Source: Anas platyrhynchos (taxonomy: Eukaryota > Chordata > Aves > Anseriformes > Anatidae). From it: a DNA stretch of 64,000 bases. The stretch's first letter is position 1, and each line of letters starts with the position of its first letter. Under the pieces are notes generated by a model. It saw only the letters and a program-made list of their open reading frames with translations. It was not told where the DNA came from and made no database searches. The DNA lies in assembly GCF_047663525.1 (NCBI RefSeq), contig NC_092587.1, forward strand, positions 43,980,501 through 44,044,500. Direction: 5' to 3'. Shown here piece by piece: positions 1-11,798 of this stretch. A program made the position numbers and the translations under genes.

Positions 1-3000
1 GGGCACAGATGCGTGCGAAATTGCACTCCTCGTCCCAAGTGGTTAGTGCAAGAGCCAGTCCTTTGAGTTGTTCCTGGTACAAACACGTGCCTACATTCTT
101 GGGAACAGTTTGGTTGGGAGAAGGCTTATTTTGCCATTTGGTTTTGTTTTGCAACATTTATTTTTTTTTTAATTACTGTACAAATGACCACCCGGGCATT
201 TTCCAGAACTCTCCTCCATCTTCACCACAGCCTAAGGCAAGCTCCTGAGTAAACTCTCCCCTTCCCACAATGGGGAACTTGAGCAAGGAGGGTTTTGTGG
301 TTTCCCCAAAGCCATAACGCTCCAGGTCTCTGATTCCCAGCCCCACACATTGGCCTTCTGACACCAGCACTTCTTCAAGCCATGATTTGTATGAGAGCTC
401 TCAAGACTGAATGTTTTGTCAGAGAAGAGAAGGGTATTAGCTAAATACAAGAAAGGAAAGTCCAACTGCCTAAAGACTGCATCGTATTTTCTCAGCAACT
501 GCTGCTGCTTTCCCCCTATTCTGTTCCTGGAAATAATGCACCACCCTTTCCTGTCCAAGTCTGTCCTGAAACTCGTTAGATAATAACAGCAAGGAAGGAG
601 CAGAAGAGAGACACCAAGTGGTTTAACCGTTGAAGAGACTTTATTTATTTATTTTAAAAAACAAACTTGAAAGAGGGAAAAAGAAGTAGTTCCCGATCCA
701 AAACCTTTTGGTACCACTGGAAGTTTTTCCACTGATGTCACCAGGCTTCAGATCAGGACTTTCCTGAGAACACAGCGCATGGTGGGACAATCCCAGATGG
801 CAAACTCTGCAAAAGCCATCAGAGTTACTCTTTTTCCTTCCTTTCTAGGTCTTTCTGAGTACACACTTCTGTTCCATATTGCCATTTCCCCTCCTCCAGT
901 TTTTGATTTAGGAGCCGTAGTGATCCTGTAACTATGTCAATATTTACGGGAGAGATCCTGGATGCTTTTCAAGTCTCAGTTAGAAAATCTTGTGATACAC
1001 AGGGACAAGAACTGCCCTGAAGAAAAGCTCTTTCTAAGAAAATGCTTCTGGCACCAATTAGACTTGGGAGCTAGGTTGCAACAGAAAACAGCCAGAACTG
1101 GGAACTGGAAAATCTGTTGTCCTCATTTGTGGTCTTCTCACATCAGGCACACACACATACACTGCAAGAGCCTGTAGTTTACAGTGCTCGTGTGTTTGTG
1201 GTACAGCATAACCCACTCTTAAATTCATGCATACCCACAAAAATGTCTCTTTCCCCAACCCCTGAGATCTCTGTGAGCCTAATGGATAGCAAGGGCAAGT
1301 GATCTGCAGCAAAATCTGATGCATTTGAGGAACATCTGGCTGAGCAAAGTGTTCAGAGAGTTTAATGATATCCAAAGCATGAAAAATGAAGTTTTTCTTC
1401 TTTACACTGTGAATGTTAGCTGATTTGCATATAAATTGGACCTGTCAAGTGCACTAATATCAATCAAAAAGCTGTGAAAATAAAACTGAAGTTGCAAATA
1501 AATCATTCATTTATGTGAATGTTGCTTTTACATGAATTGTTATTTATTTTTTTCAAAGCTGTTTGAAGAAGCCAAATGCTGAAAAATGGGATATTGGGAC
1601 ATAAGCATAGAAGTCTGAGAGCTTTGGCTTGCAATGCTTTTTGTCTTTTAGAAAAACATTACAAGCCAAAAAGCTTGGAAATGTGCAGCTGCAAGCCCCT
1701 CATCAGCATTACACTTGTGCAAGCCTTCTCTGTCTAGACTGGCACTTGTTGTCCTTCTTAGGTTCTCCCTGGCTGAGGTAAACTATCTGTGCCCTGCTGG
1801 ATGCCTGATTTCTGACCTGACCCATCTCCTTTGAAATGCTGGTGTGCTGAAGTTGCATTATTCATCTGACTACACAATTTGTAGCAATATCCAAGCTTAA
1901 GATGACCAGTGCAGGATACTTTGCAGTTGACTCAAAAATGGTGTGACACACACATAGGAAGACTTTTTAGTATCACCATTTGTATTACCTTTTCACTGTC
2001 AGTCTATGTGAACAGAGAAGGGTGATGTCCTTGAACAGCAACAGAAAAATGACGTGTGTGGGCAGCTGCATTGTGCAGCAGTCCCAGATAATGCATTCTA
2101 ACCCTGCATCCAGGTTGCAGCTATATTATTTTTTTTTCTCCTCCTTTATTTCTTCTTGTGATTGGCCATGTATCATCCCCCTCCTGCCTTGAGGTCCTTG
2201 TATTCAGTTCTCTTCACCTTTAGCCACTGGACCAACCTACACTGAATGTCCCACAAGTGAGAAGTGCTGTCCTTTCTGTACCGTGGTAAGTGCTGCCTAT
2301 TTTCCTCTGTAGGAGCTGCCAGATGCTGGCCCGGTGTGTCCCTGCTGATCCTGCCTTCTATTTCCAACATCACCTGCCTTCAGCATGGGTCTGAATCAGA
2401 CTGATTTTCTTCCCTCTTTGCAGCTGATACCTGGCCTTTTGATCTTGCCCACTGAAAAGTGATAGTGCCATATGCAGCTTCTGTGAGATCTTTGCAGCAA
2501 TGGCAGTCTTCCTGCTGCTCTGCTAGGCCCAACTCTTTCTTTCAGGATAGGTGTGGAGGCAGCTGGGGCAGGGAATGTGATGTTGGGAGAGCCCTTGCTG
2601 AGCTCACCCCTGGTCTGTTGACCCTACAGAACAATCATGCAGGTTCCCATGTGTGGAGAAGTGGGGTCGTTGGCAGCCCTAGGTACTTAGTGCTGTTTTG
2701 GGAAATTAGTTCATTGCCAGGAAGGCAGCAGGCACCCTTGTGGCTTGGGAGGTTACAACAACCATAAGAATAGCTCTGTGCTGTACCTCCGTCTCATAGG
2801 CACCAGGATGTCCTATCTAGTTTTGTATCTGTGGTCTTCTCTGGCTGTGCTGGAGTGATGGATACGACACAGGTTCCATCTGCTGCTCTCCAGCCAGGTA
2901 CAGGCCTTCATCACCTTCCACCTCTCTGTGTTGCAAGGTCTGATAGGCCCTATGGCTGCCATATGGCCCATCGTGTCATGTCTACTCCAGGGGGTGCCTG

Positions 3001-4603
3001 GCAGCCAGCTGTCCCACAGCTCCAGCCTGCAGCACACAGCATGGGTGTCTGACACAGACAGACTTGCCATAGCCTGCCTCAGGGATCCTGCTGAGCCCTC
3101 TCCACCCAAAGCAGGGAGCCACGCACAGCCTACATGGCCGGCCACTGGAAAAGTCCCCGTCCCTGCTGCAGCCATTTTGGGGCTATCAAATGTGTGCTCG
3201 GCAGCTGAAGGGGACAGAGACTCACAGCTGCCTTTGGCTTCATGGTGGCACCCTCCCCACCTAAGGAAGTTTTAAGAACCTGTGAGAGACTGTAGAAGAA
3301 ATGGTGAGAAGGGGAGACTTAAGGAAGGATGTTTCTTCACTGCTCCGGTCAGCTGTGGTGGCCAGGATGCTGTGCTGTGATGGAGGCCTGGCTCACTTGT
3401 ACAGAGAACCAGCTGGGAGGTGCACACTGCAGCTGGAGCAGCTGTTCTCAGCTGTCCAGAGGAAAGAAATACCCAGTATCTTTGCACTCCTATGTGCCCT
3501 AAGCTAATGCTTTTACCTGTTCTTCTCGTCCTACCCGTCTCATTCGCAGGGCTGGCCATGGCTATGTGGGCAGGGCTGGGAGCACCATCCTTGTTCCTCT
3601 TGTGCCTGGCTGAGTCTCTCCAGGATGGAGAACTCACATGGGAGCAGACACTGCAATAGATAGGAAATGCTTGTTCAAACAACAAAATAAAATGCAATCA
3701 AGCAGTGAAAGCTAACAGGAAGAAATAATAAAAACAAGAAACAGGAAAAGTGGCAATAACATTCCTAGCAGGTGCAAAACACTCCACTTTTTCTGGTACC
3801 TACAGCAAGAGTATTTCAGGCAAGTTTAAGCAGTGCAGATGTGCACAGATTTTTCAATGAGCCCAGGCATTTAAACCAGTTCCAGCCCTGAATCCTCCTC
3901 AGCATAAACAAGAGGCCAAAAGATAGCTGCAGCTCTGCAGATGTCCAATTTGTGGAGCCCCACGGCTGTGTGGTATGCCTGTGTGCGGCCATGGGGCCAG
4001 AAATGGTGGGTGTTTCTGATGTGAAACATCTTGAGGCACCCTTGGGAGTCACCCTCTTCCTTCTAACCAGCCTGGCTAGATAACACGTGGTTAATCCATG
4101 CTCTGAAGTGCTTTTCAGGCTTGCAGAGCCAGACCTGTGGCCCCCGTTGGTCTTTGAGGCATCCTCTGAGAGCCAGGACTCCCTGTGCAAACACCTGGCC
4201 ATGGCATGGGAGGTCTGAGCGCTTCTGCGCCCATGCCCAGAGCACTGATGTGGGAGCTTGCTGTGGCTGTCAGACCTCAAGAAGGAGGGATCTGAGCCCC
4301 TTTTGCCCTCAGCTTGCTGAATCTGCACCTGCCCAAAGGCTGCAGGCTGGACCAGGGACAAAGAAGAAAAACGCAGATGTTTCTGCAGGTGTTGTTCTTG
4401 CCAGAGGGATTTAACTGTCTTGGAGCTCTTCTGTGGCCTGAGAGACCCCCAGACAGACGTGCAGCAGCCCATTTGTATGTCATAAGCAAGCTTCAGACTG
4501 AGGCTGCTTGTGTTTAGAAAAACAATTGAAAGTGGCAGTCCTCAGAGAGGAGATCAAATTAAACGCCCTGCGGTTGCTTACAACACAATCATAGAGATGT
4601 GCC

Positions 4604-4627
4604 AAAAAAAAAAAAAAAAAAAAAAAA
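4604..4627. repeat. poly-A tract (24 A)
   Basis: Uninterrupted run of 24 A. It could be the tail of an old retrocopy or a plain mononucleotide repeat. The sequence just upstream is not recognisable as a processed gene. Confidence 0.85.
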
Positions 4628-7600
4628 GGGTAAGTGTTTCTTGTTGCTTGGTTGTATTAACAACATTTCTGATCTCTGCTTACCTCGTTGCAGTGATGGC
4701 ACATGGGTGCTGGTGGGCTGGGCAGCACTCCTCTTTCACATCACTGGAAATGCGGAAGGTACAAGGCAGGCAGAAGAGAAGTGCTGGAGCTCCCTAGGGT
4801 TCTCCTTCCCTCCACAAACCCCAAGAGCTGCTGCTAGCATGAGACCAGGACATCATGGAGGACATTGCCACCCTTTCCCAGCACAGGCTGGGTTTGGGGT
4901 GTTTCAGGGTGGCCTGATGTGCCTGTGTGGGTTTCCCACCAGGGTCATTCAGAGCTCAGCTGGGCCCTGGTGTCCATGTGGACACCCTGGAGGGCTTCTT
5001 GCATGCATCCAGTGTCCCCATCCCACCCTGTCCCAGAGCAATTCATTTCCTCTACTCAAGGAGCTACAACAGCAGCATGACCGGACTGTGTTTGCCCTGT
5101 GCTAAACAGGGAACAGCTGGAGACAGATGATTGTTTGGGTTATTTTCTCGTTGCCTGGACATTTTATTTGCTTGTTTGAGCCCTGACAAAATAGCTTTCC
5201 AGTTCCTCCTGAGGCTGGTCTATGCTAAGCCTTCAGATTGTGGGCTGCTTTAGAAAACTGGTGTTTTATAACTCTGCAAATGAGCGTCCTGCTGCTTCAG
5301 TGGCAAGGCTCTGTAAACCAGGCAGAAATTGCCTTGCAATAGAGCCAGAGGGACTGGGGGTGGGCAGAAGCGGTCTGAGCTGTCCTTGTCTGGTGTCAGA
5401 GATGTAGATATCCCTTTCTGTGGTCCTGGCTGGAGCTCTGCTGTGATTGGGATTCAATGGCTGCCTAAATGCTAGTAGTGAGCAATGTTGATGGGCTGTG
5501 CTCAGAAGGATGCCACTAAGCTTTCCTGCCGATCGGCTCCTCACCTTGGGTAAACCTGCATTGCCAAGTCCCTTCCAGCTGGGGATCTGCCTCTCCGTAA
5601 CACTTACACACAGCCTCTTGCTCCTTCATTTTTGGATGTCGGCTTTTATTCTGAGCAGCTGGACGGTCCTTTGCCCCATGGAAAAGGATCTTTTTTCTCA
5701 CTGCCGAGCGCAGACGTTTTGGCCGCAGAAAACAGAGTTAAATAAGAATAGACCGATCAGGAAGCAGAGAGGGTGTTGCTGCCAGCTGATACTGGAGAAG
5801 TAATATCAGGAAGAATGCGGACTTGGCCAAGGCACTTGCAAGCAGTGCCTTGGTAGGTCCAGTCATGAGCCTGGGTGCGCTGCAATTGTGCTGCTCAGGG
5901 CCACCGCCGTGGTGGCTGCACATCCTTGAACCACTGCAAAATGTCTGTCTGACACAGACGGGACCAGACTTGGGGTCCCACCTCCTGCTCCACAAAAATC
6001 ATCCCTTTAACACCTTGCATTTATTTCTTTGTGAATCTTTTTATCAAGCACTGACCGGACCTGAGCCTGTTTGTTTTGGCAGGCACAGACCTGGGAGAGG
6101 GGGAGCAGGGAAAAATATAATAACCCTGCCGCCGATTCATCCCTCCTTGTTTATTCCACCAGAAATAGATTTGGCAGAGAGCATCGGGAATGAACTAATC
6201 AGCAGGGAATTAATTGGCATGTTTGTTAAAAGGCAGGAACAACGTGGTGAGCAAATTCATGGCTGGATGGCTGGAGGGTTCAAGCAGCCAGAGAGGAGCA
6301 GTGCATAGTGGAAACTGTGACTAGTCAGAGAAGTCAGACAGCTGTGCCGGGGAGGTTGAGTGCTGCCCAGAAGGAACCGGGGGCAAAGAGATACGGGCGT
6401 CCTCACGGGCAAGGCTGCTTTCAGAAGGGGCTCCATCGTTGAGGCTTCCCTTCCCATGAGGCTGCCATGTGTGGGGGAGATGGCCAGCTTGCAGGAGTGG
6501 GAGGGAGGGGTAGGAGAGGTGCAGCTGGAGGAGGCTCCAAGGAAAGGCTGTGGAAATGCGGAGAGCAGGGAAATGACGAGGGACACGTCACTCATTGCAA
6601 GCTGAAATGCAGAGGGGGTGGTGAGGAGAAGAGGAGCAAGGAGGCAGAGATTTGGAAGCATCAACACAGAAGGACTGTCCTCAAGAGTGCAGGTAAAGCT
6701 TGTATGCTCTTCTCTGACTTCTTTCCCAGGAATGCTTGCCTTCTTCCTCTGGATGAGAGACATCCAGGCACCTAGGGCAGAGCCTGTTGGGTTGAGGAAC
6801 TCTAAAGGCACCTGTAAGAAGGGCCAGGAGAGGAGGGAACATGTGCAGAGTGGCATAGACTTGTAGGCTGGTGGCTTGCTACCTACATTTCTGGAGAATA
6901 GTGTCCAAAGTGAAGGAAGGAGGGAGAAAGGAAGAGTGAGTGGATCCTTAGAGACAGACAGACAGACATGTAGAGTGCCAGGTCTGTGAATACCTGTCCA
7001 GGAAGAGAGAGGAAACTTCCTAGGAGGGAGCACTGAGCTCTAGCTGGGAGAGAGGTGGAGATAAGACATAACCTGCAAAAGCACGTACACCTGGAGAAGA
7101 GGCAGAAGGTATACATTACCTCCTCCAAACATTTACTAATGCTATGATTTTCAGTGGATGTGTGCTATGCACCTGGATGGCTTTGTTTTTCAGCATCGGG
7201 ATGCCTGCTTGCTGGCAAAGCATCACCCTGACTGCCAGTCACTGAGGCTGTCTCTGAGACCCCTGTGCTTAGCAGGATGGACAGGCTGTTTGAGGGAGTT
7301 GGGTGCGCTTTGCTTTCGCAGAACATGCAGGTAGAAAATGAACAATTTAACTCTTAATTATATGCAAAAGTACTACTACTACTCTGGTGTCAACCCAAGT
7401 ATGTCCTCACACTTGCAGAAGTCAAGATATTGTTACTGCTGTGTAACCAAAGGTGTGTGTGCATGTGTGTGTGCAGCATTTAACCCACATGCATATAAAC
7501 AGGGGAATAATACATTACAAGGGATTATTAGCTTTTGAGCTTTTGGGACTTTTGAAACAGGTGATATTCCAGCTGTACCAGCATGGCTGGGTTAATACTG

Positions 7601-10600
7601 CAGGCTCCATTTTTTAAATCGCTTTTGACATTTTTCATGATCTTTCCACCATTACATAATCCTACAACCATATGCTAATGTTTATATTACCCTGTTCTTC
7701 TGCTGAGAGAGCTAACAAATGCCATCCGCTTCGCAAGTAGGGCTTGCACATTCTTTGTTCTGGACTCGCAGGCTTGGCAGCCTTCTCCTCTACACAGCTC
7801 AGAGTCTTTTCAGGATCCCAGCCCGGGAGCTCTGGGAGAACTGGCATTAACTGAGAAATTGCGCAGCTACTAATTTTTTTCTATTTATTTTTATGTGAGA
7901 CTCTTTCATTTATAACATAAAACTTCCTTGACTTTATACATAAAACATAAAATTTTAGTTGTGTATGTGTAAGTAACATAACCTTAAAATATCCTTGAAG
8001 TGTTTCATATGAAAATAGAGAAATTAGAACAGCCTGCAAAATATCTTTATTATATATTGAGATACTTTACAAAATTGAGAGCCTTAAGCTTACTTTGTTG
8101 TCTAAATGTCCATTACCATTGGGGTGCAAGTTATATTTTATGCATTTATGATTTACCTGACATCAAACTCTCTGATTCATTTAAAAGTATATTTTATTCC
8201 TCTGCAAATAACATCAAACCCAATATCACTCGTCAGCTTTAGTTTTAAAGTGGCTTGAAAGGAACTTGGGAAAATTAGGAGAGTAGAAAGGGTCTCAAAT
8301 GCAAACCACAAAGCTAATTCACTTGCAGTCCAATATTGCAGCAAAAAAAATCCTTCATTTTAGGTATCACTACAGTGACTGCTACCTCTAACCAACAAAA
8401 TCCTCACCTTGAAGCAAGCATGGGCTTGAGCTGATACTCTGGGATGCTCACACATGGCATCAGGAGAGTGTTATGTGCTCGGCGCTGTTAGAAGTGCAGG
8501 CAGAGGTTTCAATCTTTGCTGTACATAGGCAGGCAAGCTCTGAATCACAATGCAACATCTCACGTCTGCAGCAGAGACAGCATGTACTCCTCTCTGAAAC
8601 GAAGCTGTGTCTGGCACCAGGAGAGCGTAACCTAGAAAATTCCCTGATACCCTAGCAGCCAACACAAGCCGTGGGCAGTGGGGAACTCAAGTCATCACCT
8701 GCTTTCCCTATGGGTGCTGAAATCTGGAGCAGGTACCAGTGAAATCAGTGCTCTGTCGTGTTCCCTGCCCTGCTCTGTGCAGGGAGGGATAGGTACTGGA
8801 AATGGAGTGTACTGGAGCAGCCAGAAACAGAAAGGGTGAACGGCAGAGGGACACAAGGACGGGAGCTCAAATTCTGGCAGCATGCCTTTGCTTTGGGGCA
8901 GAGATTCAGGCTTGGATAGTACAACTGCTGATCCTGGCTGTGCTGTGCTTAGGGTACGGAGCTCGCGGAGCTCTTTTATCATGTCAGTGAGGAACTGAGA
9001 GGCCAGAAGAAGAAAAAAATATTGGGTAATAATGACACGAGTACGTCTGTCTTCATTGCTTTCAGATGAAGGCAGTGAATCACTGTGCCTACCCTGCTCC
9101 AAGGGCAGAACATGATGCAATTTTCTGACAGAGAGCATGCCATATTATTGTAATTAGTAGTAGCAATAACAAAGCTACTATATCATTGTTATTCTCTGGA
9201 CTTAGAAAAGAGCTTCATCTAAAGATGTGTGTGTTTTCCCTGTTTGTGAATCTGCTTTCTACCCTGACAGTGTTTTCCAGTGCAATACTGCAACAGATCT
9301 GAAGACATAATTTCCATGGGCTAGGCATCTGGTTCCTGTTACAGATGACCCTACAGACTTTTTCTGCTAGAAACCTTGTTAGTAAAGATCCAGTTGCCTT
9401 CTACAATTCCACCTAAGAGAAGGAGGACTGCTTGATTTCTGTGTAAGTATCTGAGAAATGGGAACCCTTTTCAAAGATGATTACAACCTGATGTTTGTAA
9501 TGACAATAAATTACAACAGGCTTTCAGGAATGCAGGGAGCAAAGATACAAAGAAATTGGTCCATGAGGGACCTCGCAAACAGACCATGTGTGTCTTGTGA
9601 TCCATTTGAACGCGTGATGCTTTAAAATGTTTGAGGTCAAGTAGGGTGGATTTTCAGTACCAGATGCAGGTGGAACTTATCACAAATCTTCTTTTAATAT
9701 AAAAAATAAAGATCAAAATATCCCTGCCCTGGGGTATTGAAACAAGTGGTACGTGGAAAGGGTAAGGAATGGAAAATTTCTTCAGGATGTTTTAAAATGA
9801 GCTGGAAAGCCACACTGCCTCCTTGATGTTGGCAGCATTTTAAAATCATTTTCAATTAGAGACATTGGCGTGTGGGAAGTCCTTTCCCACCAAGGAAGAT
9901 TGAAAAGGCATGTGCAGTGCATCGCCATCAAACAAACAAAAAAAACAATCCAAGGAATATTTATCTGGAAAGACAGAGAGGCAGAGGAGTTTTGGTGTCA
10001 ATGGTTATAGTTTCAAGAGTGTAGAGACCGTTTCATTATGTGCCTTGGTGATATCATCAAGCTTTCTTAGAGATCTGCATTCTGGCAGCGCTGGGTGAGT
10101 TGGGGGGGGAAGAAGAGGTGTGTGCATGTGAGAGATAGGAAGGAGGTAATTTATTTTTTTCCTTTAAATGAACACTGCAATTAGAAGAATACAAAATACA
10201 TCCTGACAGGTGGAAAGTAATATTTTTAAAGTAGCATGACATTTTCCATCAGTATGGCTATATTCATACTGCTATTTTAAATATACAGAAAAATAAATGC
10301 AATTTCAATTAAAATACACTAGTAATTAAATGTAAGAACAGCACAAAGTAAAATGATTTATTTATGTTCTGCTTTATCTGGTACAGCTCCTAGTAGGTTT
10401 CGAGGTGGCTGAATTCTCCCCAGATGGTTAGGAGATGAGGATTATATGATACTAAAAAAGCAATTTAACATTCTTGTATTTTGCAGTGAGGTCTTAGACT
10501 TCTGATGCATGCACATGAACAGGGGAATAATTTGGGTTTTCTCAATGTGCCTACTTCTCACATGAGCCCCTCAATCACTGTGTCTATGGATGACTGAAAA

Positions 10601-11018
10601 ATCATCACTAGAACTCATGAACTTGGCAATGCATATTTTTCATTTGTTGTGTGCAATATGTGCATAATTGATATTTCCAGCCAGTTTCTGCCACAACAGC
10701 TGTCCATGACATAAAAATAACCGGTTCAACACTGAAGGACTACTTAATTAAGACAGAATAAAAAATTAGCATGAGTAAACTCTGGAGAGACTAATCTATC
10801 CTCCTACATTCAGAGGAGTACTTGTCCAGGAGGGCCTGTAAGTTAGGGTTGGCTTCTGTTGGCTTGGAAATGATGGTAAACTTGAAAAAAAATGAGGATC
10901 TTAGGTAAACACTCACATCAGTTACATCAGTTTATCTACCTGCCTTGCCTACTCTACAGATTTGCTCAGGAGGAGCACACCCCGCTAATGGGCGAGACAG
11001 CACATGGATTTGTGTTTT

Positions 11019-11092
11019 TATTTATTGATTGATTTATTTATTTATTTATAATGTTTGTTTGTTTGCTTTGTTGCTTTTTTTTTTTTTTTTCC
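11019..11092. repeat. T-rich low-complexity tract, (ATTT)n then (GTTT)n and poly-T
   Basis: Repeated ATTT units grade into GTTT units and then a run of about 16 T. Seen directly. Confidence 0.85.
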
Positions 11093-11347
11093 TTTGAGGC
11101 CCATCACTGGGTGACATCTCAGTTAGGCAGCTGGGTTGTGGATCACGTCAAAGAGAACAATTTCCTATTCTTGCTTCTATTAAATCCTTGATGAATTGCT
11201 TCACTACTTTTTACCTTGTTTTCCCTAACTGCAAAGTGGGGATGCAGCTGTTTTTGTACCTCTTAGTGCCTTCTCCAGACACTCACAAAACATTCATAGC
11301 TAAAAGGTGCTATCCCAGCATGGCTACACATGAAGCAAAGCTACTTT

Positions 11348-11585
11348 CACACAATCACATAATCACAGGATGGCTGAAGTTGGAAGGGACCTCCAGAGAT
11401 CATCTTTTCCAACCCCCCTGCTCAAGCAGGGTCACCTAGACCATGTTACACATGATCCCCCAGGTAGGTTTGAATATCTCCAAAGAAGGAGACTCCACAG
11501 CCTCTCTGGGCAGCCTGTCCCAGTGGCTTTCCTAGCTGCTGTCAGTTGAGGAAGCATCTCTGGTACCACTCAATGGCTTGAAAAA
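11348..11585 (-). mobile_element. CR1 LINE fragment (3' end, minus orientation)
   Basis: The stretch begins with an 'atcacataatcacaggatgg' type tail. It continues with the CR1 3' signature in reverse orientation (aagttggaagggacctccagagatcatc, then the 'gcagggtcacctaga' and 'gtttgaatatctcca' blocks and 'ctgggcagcctgtcccagtg'). The fragment is 5'-truncated as usual. It ends about 180 bp upstream of the first exon of the unrecognised secreted-protein gene. Confidence 0.85.
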
Positions 11586-11798
11586 AAGGTAAGGCACTTT
11601 GTACTTGTGAAAAGCTTCTGTAAAAGCTCAGCTGAGCAACTTTTAAAACATTTTAAAGAAATATATCATCAGAGAGAAAGGTGGTGCTGGGGTGACAGAT
11701 GGCAGACAGAGGAAGAGGGGAAAGAGAAATAAAGCAGTTAGCAAGATTTTCTGTCTCCACAGAGCAAAGGGAAGTCCAAGGCCCTATGAACCACCATT

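Larger units (their letters stand above)
1..11340. other. intergenic region without a supported gene
   Basis: I see no open reading frame here that combines length, splice sites and recognisable protein sequence. The longest frames are about 260 codons or fewer, overlap on both strands and look like chance frames in GC-richer stretches, for example near 3.3-4.5 kb and 6.3-7.0 kb. The AATAAA-type strings on the minus strand near 630-650 could end a minus-strand transcript, but nothing coding was found upstream of them. Simple repeats and a hairpin are listed separately. The mammalian neighbour FAM234B, expected on this side of HEBP1, is not visible. Confidence 0.6.

Noticed and set aside
3816-4472. 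218-codon minus-strand frame
   Set aside because: Overlaps several other frames on both strands, no recognisable domains, no splice or polyadenylation context; looks like a chance frame in GC-richer sequence.
6257-7033. 258-codon minus-strand frame rich in Leu, Ser and Pro
   Set aside because: It is the reverse of a purine-rich (GA) stretch, which by itself yields long Ser/Leu/Pro frames without stops. No domain or homologue recognised.
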